Assembly: GCF_030651615.1 (NCBI RefSeq)
Contig: NZ_JAUSCG010000183.1
Span: forward strand, 1 to 8,853
DNA: 8,853 nucleotides
Direction: 5' to 3'
Origin: Methanocalculus sp.
GTDB taxonomy: Archaea; Halobacteriota; Methanomicrobia; Methanomicrobiales; Methanocorpusculaceae
Shown: piece after piece, positions 1 to 5,714 of the stretch
Position numbering within the stretch: position 1 is the stretch's first letter
Layout of the letters: each line of letters starts with the position of its first letter
Program-made: the position numbers and the translations under genes
Notes under the pieces: model-generated
The model's database searches: none
Told to the model about the DNA's origin: nothing
What the model saw: the letters and a program-made list of their open reading frames with translations, nothing else

Positions 1-1
1 C

Positions 2-1189
2 CTTATGCTCATCCATTTCCGGAATGAAGCCGATCGTTATGCAATGCAGCTGGCTGAGCGGCAGATTGCTGTCCAGAAAGATCAACTTGGTTGTACCGGT
101 ATCAACGTGATGACACGGGTTGATGTTGCACCAGATGGCAATATCCCAAGAGCAATTCTTGAGGTCAACAGGACGGAAAAGGCGCCCCTTATTGTAATCG
201 GCGCACGCAAAGGCATCCTGAGTGGCTCATTGCTCGGCCGCAGTGCAACTGATGTCCTTACCCGGAGCCGGTGTCATGTCCTCATTATGAGATCTGATCC
301 TTCCTCATTCTTCGGCCTGAAAAAGGCCGAAGAGGATTGTCGCACCATCGTAGCAAAGATTCTCTATCCAACGGATTTCTCCGGTTCCGCGTATGATGCC
401 CTGGATGGCTTGAAGCGGATAAGCGGGATGAGCGAAGTTGTCCTCCTCCATGTTATCCAGAAGGCAAAGGCCGATTTCGGGGCACGGGACCAAACAGAAA
501 CTGAAGTGGAAGAAAGGCTGCGTCGTATCCAGGAGGACCTGAAATCGGTAGGAATTTCTTCAACAATTCGTATCCGGTATGGCACCCCCTCCAAACAGAT
601 CTGCATGGCTGCGCTTGAGGAGAATGCTACCATGATCCTGATGTCCCGGTATGGGCACATGGACTATCTGATGCAGATTCCTGTTGGAAATACGACAAAA
701 CAGGTCGCAAAGATCGCAAAGAAACCCGTACTTGTAATCTTTTCGGAGATCCACCTCGTCATCCGGGTTCGGGAGCTGATCGCAGATGAATTTTCCATTG
801 CAGAAAAAATCTGGCTGGACTATCATGCAAATAAATCAGATCCTGATAACGACCGGATCTTCTGCGTCTTTGTTGAAGATACGCCCGTGAGTGTATCCCG
901 GTGTAAGCGCCACACAGATGGTATTGAGGTGGACGGGGTCTTCACCTGGGAGGAGTTCCGGGGAAAAGGCTATGGAAGAATTGCAATGGAGGCCCTCATC
1001 TCTGCCTGCGGTGATGACGATCTCTACATGCATGCGACCCTTCCGCTCGTACCCTTTTACAAGTCACTGGGTTTTACCCCGATCCCGGAGAGGGAGCTCC
1101 CCCCGACCATCCGGGAACGATATGCCTGGGCGATGGGTGAGATGACCGGCTCAAATGTCTGCCCGATGAAGAGGGTTCGTACTGCATAA
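2..1189 (+). CDS. Usp-Usp-GNAT fusion protein, 5' end outside window
   Basis: Tandem universal stress protein domains joined to a GNAT N-acetyltransferase domain; presumably a soluble ATP-binding stress or signalling protein whose acetylation target is unknown. Residues are numbered from the ATG at position 5. Residues 1-97 look like the C-terminal part of a first Usp domain, with a glycine-rich nucleotide loop (IGARKG...LLGRSATDV). A second Usp domain starts at about 118 (KILYPTDFS) and ends near 248. The GNAT domain occupies about 250-394, with the acetyl-CoA loop EFRGKGYG near 317 and the motif B FYKSLGF at 351. The first Usp domain lacks its N-terminal beta strand and about 45-70 residues, and the frame is open to the window edge, so the ATG at 5 is probably internal and the gene is truncated by the window. 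The nucleotide loop of the second Usp domain is degenerate. The gene converges on proS. Domain assignment is firm; biological role is not. Confidence 0.88.
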   Translation, partial: LMLIHFRNEADRYAMQLAERQIAVQKDQLGCTGINVMTRVDVAPDGNIPRAILEVNRTEKAPLIVIGARKGILSGSLLGRSATDVLTRSRCHVLIMRSDPSSFFGLKKAEEDCRTIVAKILYPTDFSGSAYDALDGLKRISGMSEVVLLHVIQKAKADFGARDQTETEVEERLRRIQEDLKSVGISSTIRIRYGTPSKQICMAALEENATMILMSRYGHMDYLMQIPVGNTTKQVAKIAKKPVLVIFSEIHLVIRVRELIADEFSIAEKIWLDYHANKSDPDNDRIFCVFVEDTPVSVSRCKRHTDGIEVDGVFTWEEFRGKGYGRIAMEALISACGDDDLYMHATLPLVPFYKSLGFTPIPERELPPTIRERYAWAMGEMTGSNVCPMKRVRTA

Positions 1190-1290
1190 TTATTCGTGCG
1201 AATAGCTCAAAAGCCGACGAGATGGTAGAGTATGGCTTGATTGTGATAGAGACCCCCCCCGGCGTCTGATGGGGAGTAACTATTCTCCTC

Positions 1291-1298
1291 AAAAAAAA
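1291..1298 (-). terminator. Oligo-T terminator after proS
   Basis: Eight A on the plus strand give TTTTTTTT in the proS transcript, beginning 2 nt after the TAA stop (1300-1302). Archaeal RNA polymerase terminates intrinsically at oligo-T tracts without needing a hairpin, so this is a plausible end of the DUF63-SpoIIM-ProRS operon. A weak 6-bp stem with one G-U pair (1271-1276 with 1285-1290) lies just beyond it. No equally clear T tract is seen for the convergent Usp-GNAT gene between 1190 and 1299; that gap holds a C8 run at 1253-1260 and nothing else I recognise. Confidence 0.55.
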
Positions 1299-1299
1299 G

Positions 1300-2727
1300 T
1301 TAATATGACCGCCCGATCAGGGCTGCCTTTCCAACTTTTCCACAGACTACACATCCGACCCCGCCGAGCTTTTCGGCATGCGGACCCCGAAGATCTGATC
1401 CGAGGAGTGAGGCATCGGTCTCAGCTTCGATCAGATCCGAGCAGCCCCGGTCACCGCACCATGATGCGACAGCGACACCGGATTCCACTGCAACTTTGAT
1501 CTCCTCGATACCCGAGCAGATGGTGATCTTTCCTGATGCCGCATCTTCCGCATGCCGGCTGATCGTCGCCTGGATCTCATCAAGCAGAGGGATCACCTCA
1601 TTGACCGATCGGATCTGGCATTTCTCCTTGAACCGGTCAACCGCCACAATCGTTCCCGCATCGATATCACGGGGGCCGATCTCAAGCCTGAGTGGCACTC
1701 CATGCAGCTCCCAGTGGTAGTATTTTGCCCCTGGCCGCATATCGCGGGTATCGAGCTCAACCCTGATGCCAAGTGCCTTGAGATCCGCAGCAAGTGTCTC
1801 TGCTGCTGCCATCACCTCGTCCCTCCGTTTCCCGATGATGATCGGGATGATGACCACCTGAACCGGTGCAACGAGCGGTGGGAGGACAAGGCCGGTGTCG
1901 TCGCCATGCACAGAGATGACCGAGGCAATGCACCGTTCAGAGATACCGTAACAGGTCTGGTATGCGAGCTGCTGTTCACCTGCTGTATCTTCATAGGTGA
2001 TATTGTATGTCTTTGAGAAATGAGTCCCGAGATGGTGGGCAGTTCCGATCTGGAGGGTCTTTCCGTCCGGCATGATACAGTCAACTGCGATAGTGTAATC
2101 TGCACCAGGGAATTTGTCCCAGTCCGGACGCCTTGATATCAGGATCGGCACACCGAGATCATGGTAGAAGACTGAGTAGAGTCTCACCGCCTCTTCCACC
2201 TGTGCTGCCGCCTCTTCCCAGGTGCAGTGGACGGTGTGGGCTTCCTTGAAGGAGGTTATCTCCCGGAGCCTGATGAGGGGGCGGGTATGCTTCGTCTCGT
2301 ACCGGAAAGTATTGACTATCTGGTAGAGCTTCAGGGGGAGATCGGCATGTGACCGTACCCAGAGTGCATACATCGGGTAGATTGCAGTCTCGCTCGTTGG
2401 TCTGAGTGCGAGTTTCACATCAAGTTCCGAGAGACCGCCATGTGTCACCCAGTAGACCTCCTCTTCAAACCCCTTGATATGCTCAGCCTCTTTCATAAAC
2501 TCATAATCAGGGATGAGGAGGGGGAAGAGCGTCTCCTGATGGTCTACATCAAGAATCTCCCGGAGCCTGTTGTAGGTATTCTTTCGGATCGCAAATCCAA
2601 ACGGGTACCAGACGTACAGCCCCTTCACAGGATAGCGGACATCCATGATCTCTGCGCGCCTGAGGATCTCGTTATACCATGCACTAAAATCAGCAATTGG
2701 TGGGAGTGCGTCTGTTTTTTCTTCCAT
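1300..2727 (-). CDS. proS: Prolyl-tRNA synthetase, archaeal/eukaryotic type
   Basis: Charges tRNA-Pro with proline using ATP in the cytoplasm. The 475-residue length is normal for the archaeal form, which lacks the bacterial editing insertion. Class II motifs are all visible: motif 1 around 36-50 (GLYVWYPFGFAIRKN), the RPTSE substrate loop at 109-113, motif 2 at 141-157 (FRYE ... RLREI), GTAHHLGTHF at 228-237 and motif 3 at 275-288 (GDDTGLVLPPLVAP). The anticodon-binding domain follows at about 290-380. The C-terminal domain has four cysteines suited to zinc (C424, C429, C459, C462), and the protein ends in the tyrosine typical of this subclass. The ATG at 2725-2727 is supported by a Shine-Dalgarno site 6 nt upstream and by the N-terminal match to the family. 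It is the last gene of a three-gene operon, 10 nt after the SpoIIM gene, so it is probably translationally coupled. Confidence 0.97.
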   Translation of the reverse strand: MEEKTDALPPIADFSAWYNEILRRAEIMDVRYPVKGLYVWYPFGFAIRKNTYNRLREILDVDHQETLFPLLIPDYEFMKEAEHIKGFEEEVYWVTHGGLSELDVKLALRPTSETAIYPMYALWVRSHADLPLKLYQIVNTFRYETKHTRPLIRLREITSFKEAHTVHCTWEEAAAQVEEAVRLYSVFYHDLGVPILISRRPDWDKFPGADYTIAVDCIMPDGKTLQIGTAHHLGTHFSKTYNITYEDTAGEQQLAYQTCYGISERCIASVISVHGDDTGLVLPPLVAPVQVVIIPIIIGKRRDEVMAAAETLAADLKALGIRVELDTRDMRPGAKYYHWELHGVPLRLEIGPRDIDAGTIVAVDRFKEKCQIRSVNEVIPLLDEIQATISRHAEDAASGKITICSGIEEIKVAVESGVAVASWCGDRGCSDLIEAETDASLLGSDLRGPHAEKLGGVGCVVCGKVGKAALIGRSY

Positions 2728-2733
2728 AGTATG

Positions 2734-2740
2734 CCACCTA
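2734..2740 (-). promoter_or_regulatory. proS ribosome binding site overlapping spoIIM stop
   Basis: On the minus strand TAGGTGG lies 6 nt before the proS ATG. Its AGGTG core matches the archaeal anti-Shine-Dalgarno sequence, and its first three bases are the TAG stop codon of the SpoIIM-family gene. This fixes the proS start and suggests coupled translation. Confidence 0.7.
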
Positions 2741-3304
2741 AACGACCATTACTATGATACCTGGTGTTATAAATGCCTCAGTGATGGCTGCGATAACAAG
2801 CAGGGGGAGCACCGTCTTTGCAAAGAGTGATGCATAGTGCATCGCCTCAAGTGCAGCATCCCCTTCTCCATTCCATTCCCTTCGGATTGCAGAAGCAAGC
2901 ATAAATCCAAGAGCTCCTGAAATGAAGAGGGCAGGCAGCTCAACGATACCGTGAGGGAGCAGGGCTGCAATCACAAAGACCCCCCCCTGCAGTCCGAGTG
3001 CAATGTGGGCGATTGCACCGACGATTACACCGTTCATTGCCAGAATAAACACTGTAAGAAGGCCAAAAGTGACTCCTCCGAGAAAGAGGATAATACATGC
3101 CTGAAGATTGTTCATAAAGAGCTTCAGAGCCATTGTTGCAGGCGGGTCGTTCATCATCTCTTCAATGTCAAGAGACTCATGGAGTACTTCCATGAAGGTA
3201 TCTCCAAGAGCCGGATTGTAGATGATGAGTCCCGCCCCGAAAAGTGTTGATCCCGAGAAGATCAGAACTGACAGCAGAATGCTGTAGAGGATGGCTTTAG
3301 ACAT
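2738..3304 (-). CDS. SpoIIM-family (DUF95) integral membrane protein
   Basis: A 188-residue multi-pass membrane protein of the stage II sporulation protein M family. The name comes from Bacillus, where SpoIIM belongs to the engulfment machinery; archaea do not sporulate and the archaeal role is unknown. Hydrophobic segments are visible at about 5-29, 67-90, 91-117, 120-140 and 160-187. Family signatures are the NN at 65-66, NG at 91-92 and the LPHGIVELPA block at 116-125. Residues 30-62 form an acidic, non-membrane stretch. The start overlaps the end of the DUF63 gene by 8 nt (ATGTCTAA), and a GGTG element lies 4 nt upstream of the ATG. The stop is inside the proS ribosome binding site. Two consecutive glycines (107-108) are encoded within a G8 tract. 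Family call is firm; function is open. Confidence 0.93.
   Translation of the reverse strand: MSKAILYSILLSVLIFSGSTLFGAGLIIYNPALGDTFMEVLHESLDIEEMMNDPPATMALKLFMNNLQACIILFLGGVTFGLLTVFILAMNGVIVGAIAHIALGLQGGVFVIAALLPHGIVELPALFISGALGFMLASAIRREWNGEGDAALEAMHYASLFAKTVLPLLVIAAITEAFITPGIIVMVV
2980..2987. repeat. C8/G8 mononucleotide tract inside the SpoIIM gene
   Basis: Eight C on the plus strand, read as G8 on the coding strand, spanning the end of the Gln106 codon, both glycine codons 107-108 and the first base of Val109. A one-base slip would shift the frame for the last 80 residues of the membrane protein. Confidence 0.9.
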
Positions 3305-4145
3305 GGAGCACCATCCTCATCATCCCCCTGAGACCCGGAGCCATACCGACAACGATCATCGCCAGGAGAAGGAGATACCAAAGACCGCTCTCACCGTTTT
3401 CTCGCCGGTACATCTCAAGGATATAGATACCGGGAATGAGGACTGCAAGTTTCAATGGATACATTGCAAATGCGGTTCCTGCCCAGTCGATGAGGGCGCC
3501 TCCGACGACATGCTGCTCCACATAGCGGATTGGGTGTATATCGATCCCATAGCTTGTCGCGCTCGCATCGAGGAGATGGCCGAAGATGAGAAGAATATAC
3601 AATGGGTTCTTCACATATTCCCATTTCAGCAGATACCGCAGCGCAGCATAGGTCAGGGCCGTTGTGACTGTTGCCATTGCCAGAATGGTGAAGAAGACCA
3701 CAAAATCCAGTTGTGTCTCAGTTATCCCCCACCAGACGAGCAGACCGGCGGCAATGATTGAGAGTAAGACTCCCGCCATCCGGTATGGTATCAGGAACGA
3801 AGAAAAAACTTCAGCTCTCTCCAGAATCCTCGCAGTGACGAGAGATAGGATTGTGAACCCAAATATGGTGAAGAAGATGAGAGGTGTTATCAGGAGGAAC
3901 TTAATGTCTGATCCGATCATCCCGGTATCTTCAACCACGCGCAGGAGTCCTCCAAGGATGACAAATGGTATTGTTGCGAGAACAAAATCCGAATTAATCG
4001 CAATTCCTGTTCCTTTCAGCCATCTGTACACGAGGTAGACTGAGACGATCAGTATCGCTGCATACGTGAGGGTATCGACAATGGTATATGCCTCTCCGTA
4101 GCGGATAGGATCAATGTAATATTTGTATATGAAGTCACTAATCAT
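3297..4145 (-). CDS. DUF63 family integral membrane protein
   Basis: A 282-residue membrane protein with roughly seven or eight hydrophobic segments (about 24-43, 53-71, 80-106, 122-139, 147-168, 180-195, 228-244 and 254-272). It matches the archaeal DUF63 family by its N-terminal block FIYKYYIDPIRYGEAY (5-20), the GGLLRVVED stretch (65-73), the GHLLDASATSYGID block (189-202) and the C-terminal PGLRGMMRM (270-278). The polar and charged residues kept inside hydrophobic context (H190, D193, E210, H212) could form a binding or catalytic site, but this is inference. The ATG at 4143-4145 is supported by the conserved N terminus. It is the first gene of the operon with the SpoIIM family gene and proS, and its start faces egsA with only 12 bp between them. 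No biochemical function is known to me for this family. Confidence 0.92.
   Translation of the reverse strand: MISDFIYKYYIDPIRYGEAYTIVDTLTYAAILIVSVYLVYRWLKGTGIAINSDFVLATIPFVILGGLLRVVEDTGMIGSDIKFLLITPLIFFTIFGFTILSLVTARILERAEVFSSFLIPYRMAGVLLSIIAAGLLVWWGITETQLDFVVFFTILAMATVTTALTYAALRYLLKWEYVKNPLYILLIFGHLLDASATSYGIDIHPIRYVEQHVVGGALIDWAGTAFAMYPLKLAVLIPGIYILEMYRRENGESGLWYLLLLAMIVVGMAPGLRGMMRMVLHV
4118..4131 (+). promoter_or_regulatory. Candidate TATA box for egsA, inside DUF63 coding sequence
   Basis: A/T-rich AATATTTGTATATG centred about 32 bp before the egsA ATG. With the usual archaeal spacing of about 26 bp from the box centre, transcription would begin near 4150-4153, leaving a very short leader, which agrees with the lack of a Shine-Dalgarno site before the ATG at 4158. 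The element lies in codons 5-10 of the divergent DUF63 gene. Confidence 0.45.
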
Positions 4146-4157
4146 GAAACGATCTCA

Positions 4158-5237
4158 ATGGGCCCAGAATACTTCAAGATACTTAAGAATAAAGTTTTTG
4201 ATAAGTCGAAATGGATGCAGCTCCCAAGAGATGTTGTCATAGGTCATGATGCCCTCGACCAGATTCCACGGGTGCTTGAGGATCTTGCACTGGGGGATTC
4301 TGTCCTCCTTCTCAGCGGTCCAAAGACGAGTGCAGTAGTCGGGTCCCGTGTAGCCTCCCTCCTCGAAGATCTCTTCGATCTAACTTTCTACATCTCGGAT
4401 TCGATCACTCCTGAATCGATCTGCTCAGTGGAGGAAGTGGGATCTGATGCCGATGTCATCATTGCTGTAGGGGGGGGGAGGGTGATCGATACTGCAAAGA
4501 TCGCTTCATTTAATCTTGACTGCCAGTTCATCAGTGTCCCAACAGCCGCATCTCACGATGGGATCGCGTCATCCCGGGCATCAGTTCCAACAGATGAGGG
4601 GAGCTCATCTCTGGATGCCCATCCACCGGTTGCTGTCGTCGCCGATACCGGCATCATTGCAGGCGCACCGCACCGTCTCCTGGCTTCCGGGTGCGCCGAT
4701 ATCATCTCAAACTATACTGCAATCCTCGACTGGGAGCTCGCCCACAGGCTCCGGGGCGAAGTCATCTCAGAATATGCAGTCGCCCTCTCACGGATGACCG
4801 CTGAGATCCTCGTCAAGGATGCGCATCTGATCCGGCCAAATTCGGAAGAGAGTGCATGGACTGTTACGAAAGCACTTGTGTCATCAGGTGTTGCGATGAG
4901 CATTGCAGGTTCATCCCGTCCTGCAAGTGGAGGCGAGCATAAGTTTGGACATGCACTTGAACGGCTCGCTCCGGGAAAGGTTCTCCATGGAGAAGCCTGC
5001 GGAATTGGGACGATCATCTCGATGTATCTCCATGGTGGAGACTGGCAGGGGATCCGCAACTCCCTCAAAACGATCGGAGCCCCGACCACACCAGCAGATG
5101 TTGGTCTTTCAGATCAACTTGTTGCCGAGGCACTTGTAAGGGCAAAAGAGATACGTCCTGAACGCTTTACCATCTTTGATATGGGTATTACTGCGGAATC
5201 TGCAACAAAACTTGTCAGGATGCTTTACCAGGAGTGA
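4158..5237 (+). CDS. egsA: sn-Glycerol-1-phosphate dehydrogenase
   Basis: Reduces dihydroxyacetone phosphate to sn-glycerol 1-phosphate with NAD(P)H, the committed step giving archaeal ether lipids their stereochemistry. The 359-residue length fits the family, which belongs to the iron-containing alcohol dehydrogenase superfamily. The N-terminal block KVFDKSKWMQLPRDVVIGHD (12-31) is characteristic. The nucleotide-binding glycines lie in AVGGGRVID (G105-G107), followed by PTAASHDGIASSRASVP. Candidate metal ligands by family analogy are D134, H261 (GEHKFGHALE) and H277 (LHGEACG). The ATG at 4158 is the first in-frame start and gives a short non-conserved leader before the conserved block; no Shine-Dalgarno site precedes it, which fits a near-leaderless mRNA. 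Its stop lies within the ribosome binding site of the following UPF0179 gene, so the two are probably one transcript. Three glycines are encoded in a G9 tract. Confidence 0.96.
   Translation: MGPEYFKILKNKVFDKSKWMQLPRDVVIGHDALDQIPRVLEDLALGDSVLLLSGPKTSAVVGSRVASLLEDLFDLTFYISDSITPESICSVEEVGSDADVIIAVGGGRVIDTAKIASFNLDCQFISVPTAASHDGIASSRASVPTDEGSSSLDAHPPVAVVADTGIIAGAPHRLLASGCADIISNYTAILDWELAHRLRGEVISEYAVALSRMTAEILVKDAHLIRPNSEESAWTVTKALVSSGVAMSIAGSSRPASGGEHKFGHALERLAPGKVLHGEACGIGTIISMYLHGGDWQGIRNSLKTIGAPTTPADVGLSDQLVAEALVRAKEIRPERFTIFDMGITAESATKLVRMLYQE
4187..4200 (-). promoter_or_regulatory. Candidate BRE/TATA for the DUF63-SpoIIM-proS operon, inside egsA
   Basis: On the minus strand CAAAAAC followed by TTTATTC resembles an archaeal B-recognition element plus TATA box. 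Its centre is about 45 bp upstream of the DUF63 ATG, predicting a start near 4164 and a leader of roughly 19 nt. It sits in codons 10-15 of egsA. Confidence 0.4.
4470..4478. repeat. G9 mononucleotide tract encoding the EgsA NAD(P) glycines
   Basis: Nine consecutive G encode exactly the three glycines (GGG GGG GGG) of the nucleotide-binding motif in egsA. The reading frame is intact on both sides (V-GGG-RVID), so the length shown is the functional one. Such tracts are prone to slippage and to sequencing error. Confidence 0.92.
5231..5237 (+). promoter_or_regulatory. UPF0179 ribosome binding site spanning the egsA stop
   Basis: GGAGTGA closely matches the archaeal Shine-Dalgarno consensus and contains the egsA TGA stop (5235-5237). 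It lies 5 nt before the ATG at 5243 and only 2 nt before the ATG at 5240, which favours 5243 and argues against the GTG at 5234, which falls inside the site. Confidence 0.7.
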
Positions 5238-5242
5238 AGATG

Positions 5243-5692
5243 ATGACTGAATCAAAGAACAGGGTTACGCTCATCGGTGTAAAACTCGCAAAGACAGGTG
5301 ATGAGTTCTTCTATGACGGAGCAATTTCGGAGTGTGAGGGGTGCAAGGTCAGAAAGGCCTGTCATAATCTCGTTGAAGGGAGAAAATACAGAATCATTGG
5401 GATCAGGCCGACGATCCATACCTGTCCTGTCTTTGCAGATGGTGCCCGCGTTGTTGAGGTGACGGAGGCACCGGTGGTGGCGCTTATCGCAGGTGAGATG
5501 GCAATTCCTAATTCCCGCCTCGTCTATGAGTACCTCTGCAATCGGGAGGACTGCCGCAGTTTCGATCTCTGTCATCCTGATGGGGTGAATGAGGGGGAGA
5601 AGTACATCATCACCCAGATTCTTGGGAGTGCACCTGATGAGTGCCTGCGTGGCAGGCGGAACCTCAAGCTTGTTGAACTCCTTCCAATCTGA
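5243..5692 (+). CDS. UPF0179 family cysteine-rich protein
   Basis: A 149-residue soluble protein of the archaeal UPF0179 family; no function is established to my knowledge. It has eight cysteines, most in two clusters: C31-x2-C34-x5-C40 and C99-x5-C104-x5-C110, plus C61 and C134. This arrangement suggests zinc or an iron-sulfur cluster, but that is inference. The family-like opening VTLIGVKLAKTGDEFFYDG lies at 8-26, and there is no signal peptide or membrane segment. The start at 5243 was chosen over 5234 (GTG) and 5240 (ATG) because of the spacing from the GGAGTGA ribosome binding site. It follows egsA with only 5 nt between the stop and the start and is likely co-transcribed and coupled. 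Its 3' end converges on the ADP-ribosylglycohydrolase gene with 8 bp between the two stop codons. Confidence 0.9.
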   Translation: MTESKNRVTLIGVKLAKTGDEFFYDGAISECEGCKVRKACHNLVEGRKYRIIGIRPTIHTCPVFADGARVVEVTEAPVVALIAGEMAIPNSRLVYEYLCNREDCRSFDLCHPDGVNEGEKYIITQILGSAPDECLRGRRNLKLVELLPI

Positions 5693-5714
5693 CCGGGAGA
5701 TCATCTCTGCCCGG
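5693..5714. repeat. Hairpin across the convergent UPF0179/ADP-ribosylhydrolase junction
   Basis: CCGGG at 5693-5697 pairs with CCCGG at 5710-5714, continued by AGA with TCT across a one-base bulge, leaving a 5-nt loop. The stem includes the stop codon of the minus-strand gene and starts right after the UPF0179 stop. No T tract follows in either direction. It may protect mRNA 3' ends or slow polymerase in both directions; a chance origin from the coding sequence cannot be excluded. Its first 15 bases recur exactly at 6915. Confidence 0.5.

Noticed and set aside
1191..1204. Short inverted repeat TATTCG-TG-CGAATA after the Usp-GNAT stop, considered as a terminator
   Set aside because: The 2-nt centre leaves only a 5-bp A/T-rich stem with a 4-nt loop and no following T tract; too weak to call.
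1190..1299. Possible small RNA or tRNA gene in the largest intergenic gap
   Set aside because: No cloverleaf, no conserved tRNA arm sequences and no TATA-like box; only a C8 run, a weak stem and the proS oligo-T tract.
1552..2016. 154-codon open frame on the plus strand inside proS
   Set aside because: Antisense to strongly conserved ProRS core motifs; no recognisable protein features.
2738..3304. Evidence for sporulation genes
   Set aside because: The SpoIIM name is inherited from the bacterial family; archaeal members are widespread and nothing else in the window relates to sporulation.
3291..3761. 156-codon open frame on the plus strand over the 3' half of the DUF63 gene
   Set aside because: It is fully antisense to a clear membrane protein gene, has a composition typical of a reversed hydrophobic coding sequence (rich in charged residues, His and Cys) and shows no domain or ribosome binding site.
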